From Haloferax denitrificans ATCC 35960 (GTDB lineage: Archaea > Halobacteriota > Halobacteria > Halobacteriales > Haloferacaceae), in NCBI RefSeq assembly GCF_000337795.1, contig NZ_AOLP01000019.1, positions 310,001 to 374,000 on the forward strand: a DNA stretch of 64,000 nt, read 5' to 3'. A program made the translations under genes and the position numbers. Positions 1 through 10,909 of the stretch are shown here, piece by piece. The first letter of the stretch is position 1. The number at the start of each line of letters is the position of its first letter. The notes under the pieces were generated by a model. It saw only the letters and a list, made by a program, of their open reading frames with translations. It was not told the DNA's origin and did not search any database.

Positions 1-1498
1 AGTACTCCTGCCAGTACTCCTGGATGAAGCGCTCGTCGTTGTTGTAGAGCGTCCGGAGCATCCCCGGCCACGGCTTGTTCACCGTGAGGTAGCCCGCCCG
101 ACCGGCGTCGACCCGTTTCCCGCTCGTGTCGACGATTTGGGCGTCGATGCCCGGCAGTGGCGGCCCGGCGGAGCCGGGTTTCATCTTCTTGACGCCCGGC
201 AGGGTCGTTATCATCATCCCGCCGGTCTCGGTCTGCCACCACGTGTCCACGACCGGACAGTCCTCGTTACCGATGTGCTTGTAGTACCACTTCCACGCGC
301 GGGGGTTGATAGGCTCGCCGACCGTCCCGAGCAGGCGGAGGCTCGACAGGTCGTGCTGTTCGGGGAACCGGCTTCCCCACTTCATGAACGCGCGAATCGC
401 CGTCGGCGCGGTGTAGAAGATGTCGACCGCGTACTTCTCGATGATGTCCCACAGGCGGTCGCGGTTGGGGAAGTCGGGCGTCCCCTCGTACATCACCGTC
501 GTCGTGCCGAGCGCCATCGGGCCGTAGACGATGTACGAGTGACCCGTAATCCAGCCGATGTCGGCCGAACACCAGTAGGTGTCTTCCTTCTCGATGTCGA
601 GGACCGCGTGCGAGGTCCACGCGGCGTACGCGAGGTAGCCGCCGGTGGTGTGTTTGACACCCTTCGGCTGTCCCGTCGTGCCCGACGTGTACATGAGGAA
701 CAGCATGTCCTCGGCGTCGCGCTCGACGGGGTCGATGCGCTCGCCCGCGTGCTCGTCGAGGAGGTCGTCCCAATCGTGCTGGTTGCCCTTCAGGTCGTGG
801 CCGAAGCCGTCGTCGCCGAGGCGGTCGACGACGACCGTGGCATCGACGCCGTGGTCGACGCCGTCGAGGCCCTCATTGGCCTTGTCGAGGTGGTCGAGCG
901 GGTCGCCGCGGCGGTAGTAGCCGTCGCAGGTGACGAGGAACCGCGAGTCCGCGGAGTTCATCCGCGTCGCCAGCGCGTCGGCCGAGAAGCCGCCGAAGAC
1001 GACCGAGTGCGGCGCGCCGATGCGGGCGCAGGCCAGCATGGCGATTGGCAGTTCCGGAATCATCGGCATGTAGAGCGTCACCACGTCGTCTTCCTCGACG
1101 CCGAGGTCGCGCAGGGCCGCCGCGAACTCGTTCACTTCGCGATACAGGTCCTGATACGTGTAGGTCCGCGTCTCGCCGTGTTCACCCTCCCACTTGATGG
1201 CGACGCGGTTCTTGTCGCCGTTTTCGACGTGGCGGTCCACGCAGTTGTACGAGACGTTGAGCTTGCCGCCCGTGAACCACTTGTAGAACGGCGGGTTCGA
1301 GTCGTCCAGCACCTCGTCGTACGCTTCGTCCCAGTCGAGCATCTCGGCGGCCCGCTCCCAACAGTCGGGCCAGTTCTCCTCGAACTCGTCGTAAACGGCC
1401 GGGTCGGAGACGTTCGCTTGCGCGACGAACTCCTCGGAGGGTTCGAACTCCTCTTGCTCGACCAGCCGTGCCTCCAGTTCGGTGTCTCCGTCTGCCAT
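1..1498 (-). CDS. acs: acetyl-CoA synthetase (AMP-forming), C-terminus cut by window edge
   Basis: Activates acetate to acetyl-CoA through an acetyl-adenylate in the cytoplasm. About 499 residues are visible from the ATG at 1498; the family runs near 650, so the C-terminal lid domain with the acetylatable lysine lies outside the window. Visible signatures are the ATP loop YTSGTTGQPKG, the A5 motif WWQTETGG, and the acetyl-CoA-synthetase N-terminal stretch around WDEAYDEVLDDSNPPFYKW. A TATA-like TTTATCA (minus strand, 1526-1532) sits about 28-34 bases before the ATG, which supports this start. It is followed on the same strand side by methylmalonyl-CoA mutase, so both may serve acyl-CoA assimilation. 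Other short-chain acyl-CoA synthetases are the main alternative. Confidence 0.93.
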   Translation of the reverse strand, partial: MADGDTELEARLVEQEEFEPSEEFVAQANVSDPAVYDEFEENWPDCWERAAEMLDWDEAYDEVLDDSNPPFYKWFTGGKLNVSYNCVDRHVENGDKNRVAIKWEGEHGETRTYTYQDLYREVNEFAAALRDLGVEEDDVVTLYMPMIPELPIAMLACARIGAPHSVVFGGFSADALATRMNSADSRFLVTCDGYYRRGDPLDHLDKANEGLDGVDHGVDATVVVDRLGDDGFGHDLKGNQHDWDDLLDEHAGERIDPVERDAEDMLFLMYTSGTTGQPKGVKHTTGGYLAYAAWTSHAVLDIEKEDTYWCSADIGWITGHSYIVYGPMALGTTTVMYEGTPDFPNRDRLWDIIEKYAVDIFYTAPTAIRAFMKWGSRFPEQHDLSSLRLLGTVGEPINPRAWKWYYKHIGNEDCPVVDTWWQTETGGMMITTLPGVKKMKPGSAGPPLPGIDAQIVDTSGKRVDAGRAGYLTVNKPWPGMLRTLYNNDERFIQEYWQEY

Positions 1499-1522
1499 AG
1501 TACGTGTTACCTACACCAATCC

Positions 1523-1534
1523 TCCATGATAAAT
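1523..1534 (-). promoter_or_regulatory. TATA-like box of acs
   Basis: On the minus strand the sequence reads GATTTATCATGG, centred about 30 bases before the acs ATG. The placement implies a very short or absent 5' leader, as is common in haloarchaea. Inference from spacing only. Confidence 0.5.
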
Positions 1535-1685
1535 CTATGTAGTCACACAGTCCGGACGGACGAGCCCGCCCCGGGCGGTCGCCGGGCTGTCGGTCGGTTA
1601 CGAACCCCCACCGACGCGCGTATTCATCAGCGAAAAGTCATGTCATCCCCAGCGCTTCGGGGCGGCTCGTCGCGGCGACGACCCC

Positions 1686-3386
<1,701 letters not shown>

Positions 3387-3408
3387 ATCCACCAATCCGT
3401 ATGGACGA

Positions 3409-3418
3409 TGATTAAGGA
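3409..3418 (-). promoter_or_regulatory. TATA-like box of mcmA
   Basis: Minus-strand CCTTAATCAT placed about 25-32 bases before the ATG at 3386. It decides between the two in-frame starts of the mutase gene. Confidence 0.5.
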
Positions 3419-3614
3419 TTCGGGTCGACGAGGACGATGGGCCCGCGGTCGGTTCGCCACCGGCCACGAGACTTCGACGGGCGGACCATCGCGCATATCA
3501 TCCCCGGCTCACCTAGCCCTCGCTATGTACGACCGCGCGACAGCCACGGCGCGCCTCGACGCGGCGGCTCAGCCCGCCGCAGGCCCCGAACCCGTCGGAG
3601 TCGAGCGCTGACCG

Positions 3615-5540
3615 ATGGCGCTTCTCACGCCCGAGACGACCCGCTGGGTCGCCGCCGCGACGGCGCTCGTGTTCGTCCTCGCCAGCGTCTCCTTCGTCGT
3701 CCCCGCGTCCGGGTCCGTCTCGCCGGTCCCCTTCGACGACACGGTCAAGACCGGCGGCACGTCGGTCGACGTTCGCACGGCCGAAGTCGAGGGGTTCGAG
3801 GTGCCGCTCGCACAGGTCCACTTCTCGCGGTACCGCTACATCATCGGCTACTACGACGTTCGCACGGCCGCCGCCGACGTGTCCACGCCCGAGAGCGCCC
3901 GCCAGTTCGGCGACCCGCTCGCGGTCTTCGTCACCGACTACGCGACCGTCTCGCCCGACCTCGACGGCGACGGCTACCTCCGGACCGAACACAACCGCAC
4001 CCCCGGCTGGGCGAGGGCGTCCGAGGCGTCGTTCGTCGTCGACTCCGGCGCGCGAGTCCCGTCCGGACCGATTGCCGTCCCGTTTTCCGACGCCGGCGCG
4101 GCGCGCTCGTTCGCGGACGCCCACGGCGGCGACGTCGTCGACTGGGCGACGCTCCGCGACCGCGCCGTCGACCCGCTTTCGTCCCGACTCGCCGCCTTCG
4201 AGTCGTCGGTCGCGGCCCACCACGAGTGGGCGAACCGGACCGCCGCCGCGAGCGACGCGCTGTTCGACAGACCCGTCTCGACCGTCGTCGGCGAGGACGC
4301 GCCGACCGTCGAAGCCGCCGTCGAGTCGGCCCCCGCGAACACGACCGTCTACGTCCCCGCGGGCACCTACTCGGTGGACGCGGTCGAACTGAACCGCTCG
4401 GTGACGCTCCGCGGTGCCGGAAGCGACACGCGACTCGTCGGTGACGGAAACGGGAGCGTCGTCCACCTCCGCGCCGACCGGAGCGCGGTCGGTGACCTCT
4501 CTATCTCCGGCGTCGGCGAGGTGGGGACGCGACGGGTCAGCGCCCAAAACGAGTCCGTCGACTGGGACACCCGCGTCGAACTCGCCTACGGCCGCGGCGA
4601 CGCCGGCGTCGTCCTCGACGGCGCGAACGGGTCGGCGGTCCGCGGCGTGGAAATCGACACGCCCGCGAGCGGCATCATCGCCCGCGAGAGCGCCGACAGC
4701 GTCGTCGACGGCGTGACCGTCCGCGGGGCCGACGAGCCCTCCGACGGCTTCATGGGCGTCGTCCTCATCGGCTCGCGGTCGGTCGTACAGGACTCGACGT
4801 TCATCGACGGCCGCGACGGCGTCTACGCCCACCGCGCCGACGGGAGCGTCGTCCGCGACAACCGCATGGAAGACGGCCGCTACGGCGTCCACCAGATGTA
4901 CACCTCGGACGCGCTCGTCGCCGACAACGTCGTCCGCGGGGACCGCATCGGCGTCGTCCTCATGACCCGGCCCGTCGGCAACCTCGTGGTCGGAAACGAC
5001 GTGCGCGAGTCGGACTTCGGCTTCATGCCCGCCGGAAGCGACACCTACGTCGCGGACAACGTCTTCGCCGGCAACGACTACGGCATGGACGTGAGCGGCG
5101 ACCGACAGGTGTACGTCGGAAACGTCGTCGCCGGAAACGGGGTCGGCGTCCGCGGGAGTTCGACGTTCCCGACGAACGTCGTCGTCCGGAACGACATCGT
5201 CGACAACGACGTGCGCGTCGAGTCGTCGCTCGGCCCGATGCGGACGTGGACCGCCGGCGGCGAGGGCAACTACTGGGGCGACCTCCCGCTCGAAGACGCC
5301 GACGCCGACGGGGTCTACGACCGGGCGTACCAGCCCTCCGGGCCGGTCGACGCCGAACTCGGCCGCGAACCCGGCGCGCTCGCGCTCTCGGAGTCGCCCG
5401 CGATGCGCGCGCTCCGCCGCGCCCGCGACGCGGTGTCCGGCCTCCGCGGGTCCGGCGTGGTCGACGCCGCGCCCCGGACCGAGCCGGTCCGACCGGAGAC
5501 GCTCGCCAGCCTGAACGCGACGGAGGAGACCGATGACTGA
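3615..5540 (+). CDS. nosD: NosL-like/NosD fusion, exported beta-helix protein
   Basis: A 641-residue exported protein. Residues 5-30 form a hydrophobic signal/anchor. Residues of roughly 55-180 resemble the NosL fold (GDPLAVFVTDYATVSPD, then IAVPFSDAGAARSFADAHGG and DVVDW), which in classical NosL binds Cu(I). From about 220 onward come NosD-type right-handed beta-helix repeats (DAPTVEAAVESAPANTTVYVPAG, repeated VVxDN/NxVxxN units, and the terminal GNYWGD motif). The whole protein contains no cysteine, so the CPM copper site of lipoprotein NosL is missing. It overlaps nosF by 8 bases and heads a nosD-nosF-nosY unit. NosDFY serves copper-site maturation of nitrous oxide reductase; no nosZ is visible here, so the true substrate is open. 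Confidence 0.8.
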   Translation: MALLTPETTRWVAAATALVFVLASVSFVVPASGSVSPVPFDDTVKTGGTSVDVRTAEVEGFEVPLAQVHFSRYRYIIGYYDVRTAAADVSTPESARQFGDPLAVFVTDYATVSPDLDGDGYLRTEHNRTPGWARASEASFVVDSGARVPSGPIAVPFSDAGAARSFADAHGGDVVDWATLRDRAVDPLSSRLAAFESSVAAHHEWANRTAAASDALFDRPVSTVVGEDAPTVEAAVESAPANTTVYVPAGTYSVDAVELNRSVTLRGAGSDTRLVGDGNGSVVHLRADRSAVGDLSISGVGEVGTRRVSAQNESVDWDTRVELAYGRGDAGVVLDGANGSAVRGVEIDTPASGIIARESADSVVDGVTVRGADEPSDGFMGVVLIGSRSVVQDSTFIDGRDGVYAHRADGSVVRDNRMEDGRYGVHQMYTSDALVADNVVRGDRIGVVLMTRPVGNLVVGNDVRESDFGFMPAGSDTYVADNVFAGNDYGMDVSGDRQVYVGNVVAGNGVGVRGSSTFPTNVVVRNDIVDNDVRVESSLGPMRTWTAGGEGNYWGDLPLEDADADGVYDRAYQPSGPVDAELGREPGALALSESPAMRALRRARDAVSGLRGSGVVDAAPRTEPVRPETLASLNATEETDD

Positions 5541-6435
5541 CCACGAACCGACGGAGCCAGCGACTGACGAATCCATCACGATGTCGAACCGCGAACCCGC
5601 GACGACCGCCGAGACGGCTTCCGACGAACCGACGGGCGAGAACGCCGATGCCGATGCCGATGCCGACGCTGACCCTGACCCGGACCTTGGGCCTGAACCT
5701 GACCCGAACGTCGAGGGCGGCCGGCCGGCCATCGCCGCGACCGACCTCAGCCACGCCTTCGGCGACGTACGCGTCCTCGACGGCGTCTCGCTGTCGGTCG
5801 CGCCCGGCGAAATCGTCGCGCTCGTCGGCCCCAACGGGTCGGGGAAGTCCACCCTTCTGCGGTTTCTCGCTCGCGTTCGCGCGCCAGACGAGGGAACCGT
5901 CACGGTGGCCTCGACAGATGCCGGCGGCGGACGCGCCCGCGTGGGCTACCTCCCGCAACAGCCCGGCTTCCGCGCCGGCTTCTCCGCGGCCGACACGCTC
6001 GAATTCTACGCGCAGTTCGTCGACGAAGACGTGGACGTGGCCGAGGTGCTGGAGCGCGTCGGCCTCGCGGACGCCGCGGACCGCCGGGTGGGCGCGCTCT
6101 CCGGCGGGATGACGCGCCTGCTCGGTCTCGGGCGGGCGCTCGTCGGCGACCCGGCCGTGGTCGTCCTCGACGAGCCGGCAAGCGGCCTCGACCCCGGCAT
6201 GGTCGAGCGGCTGTTCGACATCGTCTCCGCCCTCGCCGACGCGGGCGTCGCGGTCGTCCTCTCGTCGCACAACCTCGGCCCCGTCGAGCGGACCGCCGAC
6301 CGCGTGGTCGTCCTCGACGGCGGGCGGTTCGTCGCCGACGGCGACCCGCGGGCGGTGGTCGAATCGGTCGGCGCGGCGGACCTCCAGACCGCCTTCGGCG
6401 ACCTCGTGGCGACCGAGGAGGTGACGGGCAGATGA
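5533..6435 (+). CDS. nosF: ABC transporter ATPase, NosF type
   Basis: Nucleotide-binding subunit that should drive the NosY permease. The 300-residue product has Walker A GPNGSGKST (about residue 98), signature LSGGMTR, and Walker B VVVLDEPASGLDP followed by the H-loop SSHN. The first 60 residues are unusual: an acidic low-complexity stretch of alternating Asp-Ala then Asp-Pro units encoded by a GATGCC-type repeat, so translation could instead begin at the ATG at 5581. Overlaps with nosD (8 bases) and nosY (4 bases) indicate translational coupling in one operon. Generic ABC-2 ATPases look similar; the NosF call rests on neighbours. Confidence 0.86.
   Translation: MTDHEPTEPATDESITMSNREPATTAETASDEPTGENADADADADADPDPDLGPEPDPNVEGGRPAIAATDLSHAFGDVRVLDGVSLSVAPGEIVALVGPNGSGKSTLLRFLARVRAPDEGTVTVASTDAGGGRARVGYLPQQPGFRAGFSAADTLEFYAQFVDEDVDVAEVLERVGLADAADRRVGALSGGMTRLLGLGRALVGDPAVVVLDEPASGLDPGMVERLFDIVSALADAGVAVVLSSHNLGPVERTADRVVVLDGGRFVADGDPRAVVESVGAADLQTAFGDLVATEEVTGR
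5649..5710 (+). repeat. short tandem repeat encoding DA/DP units in nosF
   Basis: GCCGAT/GACCCT-like hexanucleotides are repeated in frame and encode Asp-Ala then Asp-Pro pairs ahead of the ATPase domain. Such tracts can change length by slippage without losing frame. Confidence 0.6.
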
Positions 6436-7253
6436 GCGGTGGTGGCCTCGACGACATCGGCGACCTGTTCGCCATCGCGGCGCGCGAGCTTCGGACGGTC
6501 GTCAGAACCCCGGCGGTCGTCGCGCTCTCGGTCGTCTTCGGGCTGACCGTCGTCGCGGTCGCGGCCGCGGGGTCCGGCGCGCGCGGCGGCTACGTCCCGC
6601 TGGTGCTCGACTTGCTCCCGTTCGTGGAGGCGCTCGTCCCGCTTCTCGCCGTCGCGCTCTGTTACCGCGCGGTGCTCTCGGACCGCGAGTCGGGCGAACT
6701 CGACGTGCTCCGCACCTTCGACGTGTCCCGGCCGGCCTACGTCGGCGGCGTCTACCTCGGCCGCGGACTCGCGGTCGTGTTCGTCGTCTTCGGGTCGCTC
6801 CTCGCCGCGGGGGCGACCGTTCCGGTGCTCTCGCCGCCGGACCCGACGTTCCTCGCGCTGAACGAGGCCGCCGACTCGCCGGTCGCGTTCCTCCGCTTTG
6901 CCGTCCTCGCGGTGCTTTTCGCCCTCGCGGTCGCGGCCGTCGCGCTCGCCGTCTCGGCCGCCGCGCGGACCGCCCGGCAGGCGCTCGCGCTCGCCGTCGG
7001 CCTGCTCGTCGCCATCGTCGTCGGCGTCGACGCCGCCGCCATCGCCGGACTGGCCTCGGGGAACCTCGGTATCGACGCGGTCCCGCTCGCGCTCGCGGTG
7101 AGTCCGAACGGGGCGTTCCGATCGCTCGTCCTCGGCGTCGCCGTCGAGACCGGCGGGGCGGGGTCGCCGACCGCGGCGCTCGCGGGGCTCGTCGGCTGGG
7201 TCGTCGCCGCGCTCGCGGTCGCGGTGCTGACGGCGTGGCGACCGGTAGAATAG
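6432..7253 (+). CDS. nosY: ABC-2 type permease, NosY type
   Basis: A 273-residue integral membrane protein with about six hydrophobic helices: after the short amphipathic start with IAARELRTVVRTPAVVALSV come helices near 24-44, 55-75, 105-125, 155-180, 190-210 and 245-268. The RELRTVVRTP coupling segment and the SDRESGELDVLRTFDV loop are typical of NosY/ABC-2 permeases. Its ATG overlaps the nosF stop by 4 bases. It should form the membrane half of the NosF transporter, with NosD outside the membrane. Confidence 0.83.
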   Translation: MSGGGLDDIGDLFAIAARELRTVVRTPAVVALSVVFGLTVVAVAAAGSGARGGYVPLVLDLLPFVEALVPLLAVALCYRAVLSDRESGELDVLRTFDVSRPAYVGGVYLGRGLAVVFVVFGSLLAAGATVPVLSPPDPTFLALNEAADSPVAFLRFAVLAVLFALAVAAVALAVSAAARTARQALALAVGLLVAIVVGVDAAAIAGLASGNLGIDAVPLALAVSPNGAFRSLVLGVAVETGGAGSPTAALAGLVGWVVAALAVAVLTAWRPVE

Positions 7254-7306
7254 TGTTCCGGGCGACGCGGGCGACGCGGGCGGGCCGGGCGGCGCGCGCG
7301 AAGCGG

Positions 7307-7951
7307 TTACCCGAAGTTCTCGACTTTCGCCGCGTCGGCGTCGCCGCCGGCGGCCTCGACGGCATCGGTCGCGCGCGAGACGAAGTCGGCGAAGCCGTAG
7401 ACGAACACCTGTTCGCCGTCGTCGCCGGTGAGCGCGTCGGAAACGGCGTCTGCGAGGTCGGCGTCGTCACCGGTGACGACGACGCTCGCGCCGTCGTCGC
7501 GGAGCGCGGAGAGCCGGTCTTCGTGTGCGGGCGAGTCGTCGAGGTAGACCACGGCGGCCTCGTTGCCGTCGGCGACCGCGGCCTCGGCGATGCCGACCGC
7601 GGGGCCGACGCCGGGACCGCCCGCGAGGACGACCACGCGCGACTCGCCGTCGTAGTAGCTCCGACCGAACGGCCCGGAAATCTCGACGTCGTCGCCGGCC
7701 GCGAGCGAGTCGAGGTGCTGGCTGAACGGCCCGGCCTCCTCGGGGTCGATGCCGACGGTCACTTCGAAGGTGTCGCCGACGCCGGGGGACGACAGCGTGT
7801 AGAACCGCGCGTACGACTCGCCGTCGACCTCGGCGGAGAGCTTGACGAACTGGCCCGGCTCGGCCTCGAAGCCGTCGGGCGTCTCGAACTCGATGGCGAC
7901 CGTGCCGGGGCCGACGTCGCGGGCCGCGGCGACGGTGACGATTGCGTCCAT
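7307..7951 (-). CDS. ferredoxin-NADP reductase-like FAD/NAD-binding oxidoreductase
   Basis: A soluble flavoprotein of 214 residues. The FAD-binding RxYxxS motif reads RFYTLSS near residue 50, the diphosphate region is around GPFGRSYY, and the pyridine-nucleotide domain starts VVVLAGGPGVGPAVGI. It has no iron-sulphur domain of its own. It is transcribed divergently from the 2-oxoacid:ferredoxin oxidoreductase genes, which produce reduced ferredoxin, so a role in passing electrons between ferredoxin and NAD(P) is plausible; this link is inference from position. Confidence 0.8.
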   Translation of the reverse strand: MDAIVTVAAARDVGPGTVAIEFETPDGFEAEPGQFVKLSAEVDGESYARFYTLSSPGVGDTFEVTVGIDPEEAGPFSQHLDSLAAGDDVEISGPFGRSYYDGESRVVVLAGGPGVGPAVGIAEAAVADGNEAAVVYLDDSPAHEDRLSALRDDGASVVVTGDDADLADAVSDALTGDDGEQVFVYGFADFVSRATDAVEAAGGDADAAKVENFG

Positions 7952-8199
7952 GCGACCGGGTTGGTCGCAGGCTCACAAGGGCCTTGCCTTCCCGGACGCG
8001 CGCCGGAGACCGGACGCGAGTCGTGCCAATCGCCCGCACGGTGTAAACCGGAAATAATTGTCACGAGAGGTCGAAACACACCATGATTGGACGTTCGTTC
8101 AGTAAAACGCCATCTACGCACCGTTTGGATAGACAAATTCAATTCAATAGCGATATATAAATTTGTTCGTGCGATTTCCATCGATTATCAGTACCGACG

Positions 8200-8206
8200 T
8201 TTAACA
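8200..8206 (+). promoter_or_regulatory. candidate TATA box of the kor operon in an AT-rich leader region
   Basis: The 300 bases before korA are strikingly AT-rich for this chromosome. TTTAACA at 8200-8206 would give transcription start near 8228 and a 28-base leader; a second candidate, ATATATAAAT at 8153-8162, would give a leader near 75 bases. Which is used cannot be told from sequence. Confidence 0.4.
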
Positions 8207-8255
8207 CCAATTTTCAGAAGGCTTTTGACCCGGCTATGGGTAGATTTCACCCAGC

Positions 8256-10016
8256 ATGCCTGCGGACTTCAACTGGGCCATCGGCGGCGAGGCTGGCGAT
8301 GGCATCGACTCCACGGGGAAGATTTTCGCTCAGGCACTCTCCCGGGCTGGACGCCACGTGTTCACCTCTAAGGACTTCGCTTCGCGAATCCGGGGCGGAT
8401 ACACCGCGTACAAGGTTCGGACTGCCATCGACCCCGTGCAGAGCGTCGTCGACAGACTCGACGTGCTCATCGCGCTCACACAACGAACAATCGACGAGAA
8501 CCTCGACGAACTACACGAGGGCTCCGTCATCATCTACGACGGCGACCGCTCCACCATGGCGGACGTCGAAATCCCCGAGGGAATGGTCGGGCTGGACATC
8601 CCCCTCAAGGCGCTCGCCGAGGAGGCGGGCGGCGCAATCATGCGCAACGTCGTCGCGCTCGGCGCGGCGTGCGCCGTCGCGGACTTCCCCATCGAGAACC
8701 TCGACAGCGCGCTCCAGAAGCGCTTCGGCGGGAAGGGCGAGGCCATCGTCGAGAACAACAAGAAGGCGGCTCGCGCGGGCCTCGAATACGTCCACGACGA
8801 GTACGACCACGAGTTCGACTACGACCTCGAGACGACCGACGAGGACTACGTGCTCATCAACGGCGACCAGGCCATCGGCATGGGCGCCATCGCCGCCGGC
8901 TGTCGCTTCTACGCCGGCTACCCCATCACGCCCGCGACCGACGTGATGGAGTACCTCACCGGCCGCATCGAACGCTACGGCGGCCACGTCGTGCAGGCGG
9001 AAGACGAGCTCGCGGCCATCAACCTCGCGCTCGGTGCGGCGCGCGCCGGCGCGCGGTCGATGACCGCCACGTCCGGGCCGGGTATCGACCTGATGACCGA
9101 GACGTTCGGTCTCGTCGCCACCTCCGAGACGCCGCTCGTCATCGTCGACGTGATGCGCTCGGGTCCCTCGACGGGGATGCCGACGAAGCAGGAACAGGGC
9201 GACCTCAACATGATGCTGTACGGCGGCCACGGCGAGATTCCGCGCTTCGTCGTCGCGCCGACGAGCATCGACGAGTGCTTCTGGAAGACCGTCGAGGCGT
9301 TCAACTTCGCCGAGAAGTACCAGGTTCCGGTGTACGTCGCCGCCGACCTCGCGATGGCGGTCACGGAACAGACGTTCTCCCCCGAGACGTTCGACATGGA
9401 CGAAGTCGAAATCGACCGCGGCAAGGTCGTCGACGACGACTCCATCGACGAGTGGCTCGACGAGGAAGGTCGCTTCCAGCCGCACGCGCTCACCGACGAC
9501 GGCGTCAGCCCGCGCGCGTTCCCCGGTACGGAACAGGGCGCGCACATGTCGACGGGCCTCGAACACGACGAGCTCGGTCGCCGGACCGAAGACCGGTCGA
9601 TGCGCGTCGAGCAGGTCGACAAGCGCGACCGGAAGGTCGAGACCGCAAAGCAGACCGAGGACTTCTCGCCGCGCGAGTTCGGCGACGCCGACTCGGACAC
9701 GCTCATCCTCTCGTGGGGCTCCAACGAGGGCGCGCTCGTCGAGGCGCTCGACTTCCTCGAAGAGGACGGCATCGACGTGCGCTTCCTGTCGGTCCCGTAC
9801 ATGTTCCCGCGGCCGGACCTCACCGAGGAAATCGAGGCGGCGGACGAGGTCATCGTCGTCGAGTGTAACGCGACGGGGCAGTTCGCCAACGTCGTCGAGC
9901 ACGACACATTGACCCGTGTCAAGCGCATTAACAAATACGACGGCGTCCGCTTCAAGGCGGACGAACTCGCAGACGAAATCAAAGCCACCCTCGACGCAGA
10001 GGAGGTCTCAGCATGA
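8256..10016 (+). CDS. korA: 2-oxoacid:ferredoxin oxidoreductase, alpha subunit (gamma-alpha fused)
   Basis: With KorB it oxidatively decarboxylates a 2-oxoacid to acyl-CoA, reducing ferredoxin. The 586-residue protein begins with the gamma domain (GGEAGDGIDSTGKIFAQAL, then SRIRGGYTAYKVR) and continues with the alpha domain from about residue 195 (GDQAIGMGAIAAGCRFYAGYPITPATDVMEYL, and TSGPGIDLMTE). The gamma domain differs from the pyruvate enzyme as I remember it in haloarchaea, so 2-oxoglutarate is the more likely substrate; pyruvate or branched-chain acids cannot be excluded. It overlaps korB by 4 bases. Confidence 0.82.
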   Translation: MPADFNWAIGGEAGDGIDSTGKIFAQALSRAGRHVFTSKDFASRIRGGYTAYKVRTAIDPVQSVVDRLDVLIALTQRTIDENLDELHEGSVIIYDGDRSTMADVEIPEGMVGLDIPLKALAEEAGGAIMRNVVALGAACAVADFPIENLDSALQKRFGGKGEAIVENNKKAARAGLEYVHDEYDHEFDYDLETTDEDYVLINGDQAIGMGAIAAGCRFYAGYPITPATDVMEYLTGRIERYGGHVVQAEDELAAINLALGAARAGARSMTATSGPGIDLMTETFGLVATSETPLVIVDVMRSGPSTGMPTKQEQGDLNMMLYGGHGEIPRFVVAPTSIDECFWKTVEAFNFAEKYQVPVYVAADLAMAVTEQTFSPETFDMDEVEIDRGKVVDDDSIDEWLDEEGRFQPHALTDDGVSPRAFPGTEQGAHMSTGLEHDELGRRTEDRSMRVEQVDKRDRKVETAKQTEDFSPREFGDADSDTLILSWGSNEGALVEALDFLEEDGIDVRFLSVPYMFPRPDLTEEIEAADEVIVVECNATGQFANVVEHDTLTRVKRINKYDGVRFKADELADEIKATLDAEEVSA

Positions 10017-10876
10017 GCTCAAACGTCCGCTTCACCGACTTCAAGTCAGACAAACAACCGACCTGGTGTCCCGGCTGTGGGGACTTCGGGACGATGAACG
10101 GCATCATGAAAGCCCTCGCCAACTCCGGCACCGACCCCGACAACACGTTCATGGTCGCCGGTATCGGCTGTTCCGGGAAAATCGGGACGTACATGCACTC
10201 GTACGCCATCCACGGCGTCCACGGGCGCTCGCTCCCGGTCGCCGCCGGCGTCAAGCTGGCGAACCCCGACCTGACCGTCGTCGCCGCCGGCGGCGACGGT
10301 GACGGCTACTCCATCGGCGCGGGCCACTTCATCCACGCCGTCCGCCGCAACGTGGACATGGCCTACACCGTCATGGACAACCGCATCTACGGTCTCACCA
10401 AGGGACAGGCCTCGCCGACCTCGCGAGAGGACTTCGAGACCTCGACGACCCCCGATGGCCCGCAACAGCCCCCGGTCAACCCGCTCGCGCTGTCGCTGGC
10501 CGCCGGCGGCACGTTCATCGCGCAGTCGTTCGCCACGGACCACAAGCGCCACGCGGAAATCGTCCAGGAGGCCATCGAACACGACGGCTTCGGCTTCGTG
10601 AACGTGTTCAGTCCGTGCGTCACGTTCAACGACGTGGACACCTACGACTACTTCCGCGACAACCTCGTGGACCTCGCGGACACCGACCACGACCCGACCG
10701 ACTACGACGCGGCCAAAGAGAAGATTCTCGACTCGTCGAAGGAGTACGAGGGTATCATCTACAAGGACGAAAGCTCCGTCTCCTACGAGGAGAAGTTCGG
10801 CGTCGACGAGGACATGTCGGACATCCCGTCGGGCGCGCCCGACGACGCGATGGACCTCGTCCGCGAGTTCTACTAA
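10013..10876 (+). CDS. korB: 2-oxoacid:ferredoxin oxidoreductase, beta subunit
   Basis: Thiamine-diphosphate and [4Fe-4S] subunit of 287 residues. Cluster cysteines are seen in WCPGCGDFG (residues 20 and 23), GIGCSGK (near 54) and CVTFND (near 203). The TPP/Mg site is GGDGDGYSIG followed by VMDNRIYGLTKGQ. Its ATG lies inside the stop of korA, so the two are translationally coupled. No ferredoxin gene is adjacent. Substrate as discussed for KorA. Confidence 0.88.
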   Translation: MSSNVRFTDFKSDKQPTWCPGCGDFGTMNGIMKALANSGTDPDNTFMVAGIGCSGKIGTYMHSYAIHGVHGRSLPVAAGVKLANPDLTVVAAGGDGDGYSIGAGHFIHAVRRNVDMAYTVMDNRIYGLTKGQASPTSREDFETSTTPDGPQQPPVNPLALSLAAGGTFIAQSFATDHKRHAEIVQEAIEHDGFGFVNVFSPCVTFNDVDTYDYFRDNLVDLADTDHDPTDYDAAKEKILDSSKEYEGIIYKDESSVSYEEKFGVDEDMSDIPSGAPDDAMDLVREFY

Positions 10877-10909
10877 CGCCGAACTCGCCGACGACGCCGC
10901 GCCGACCGC

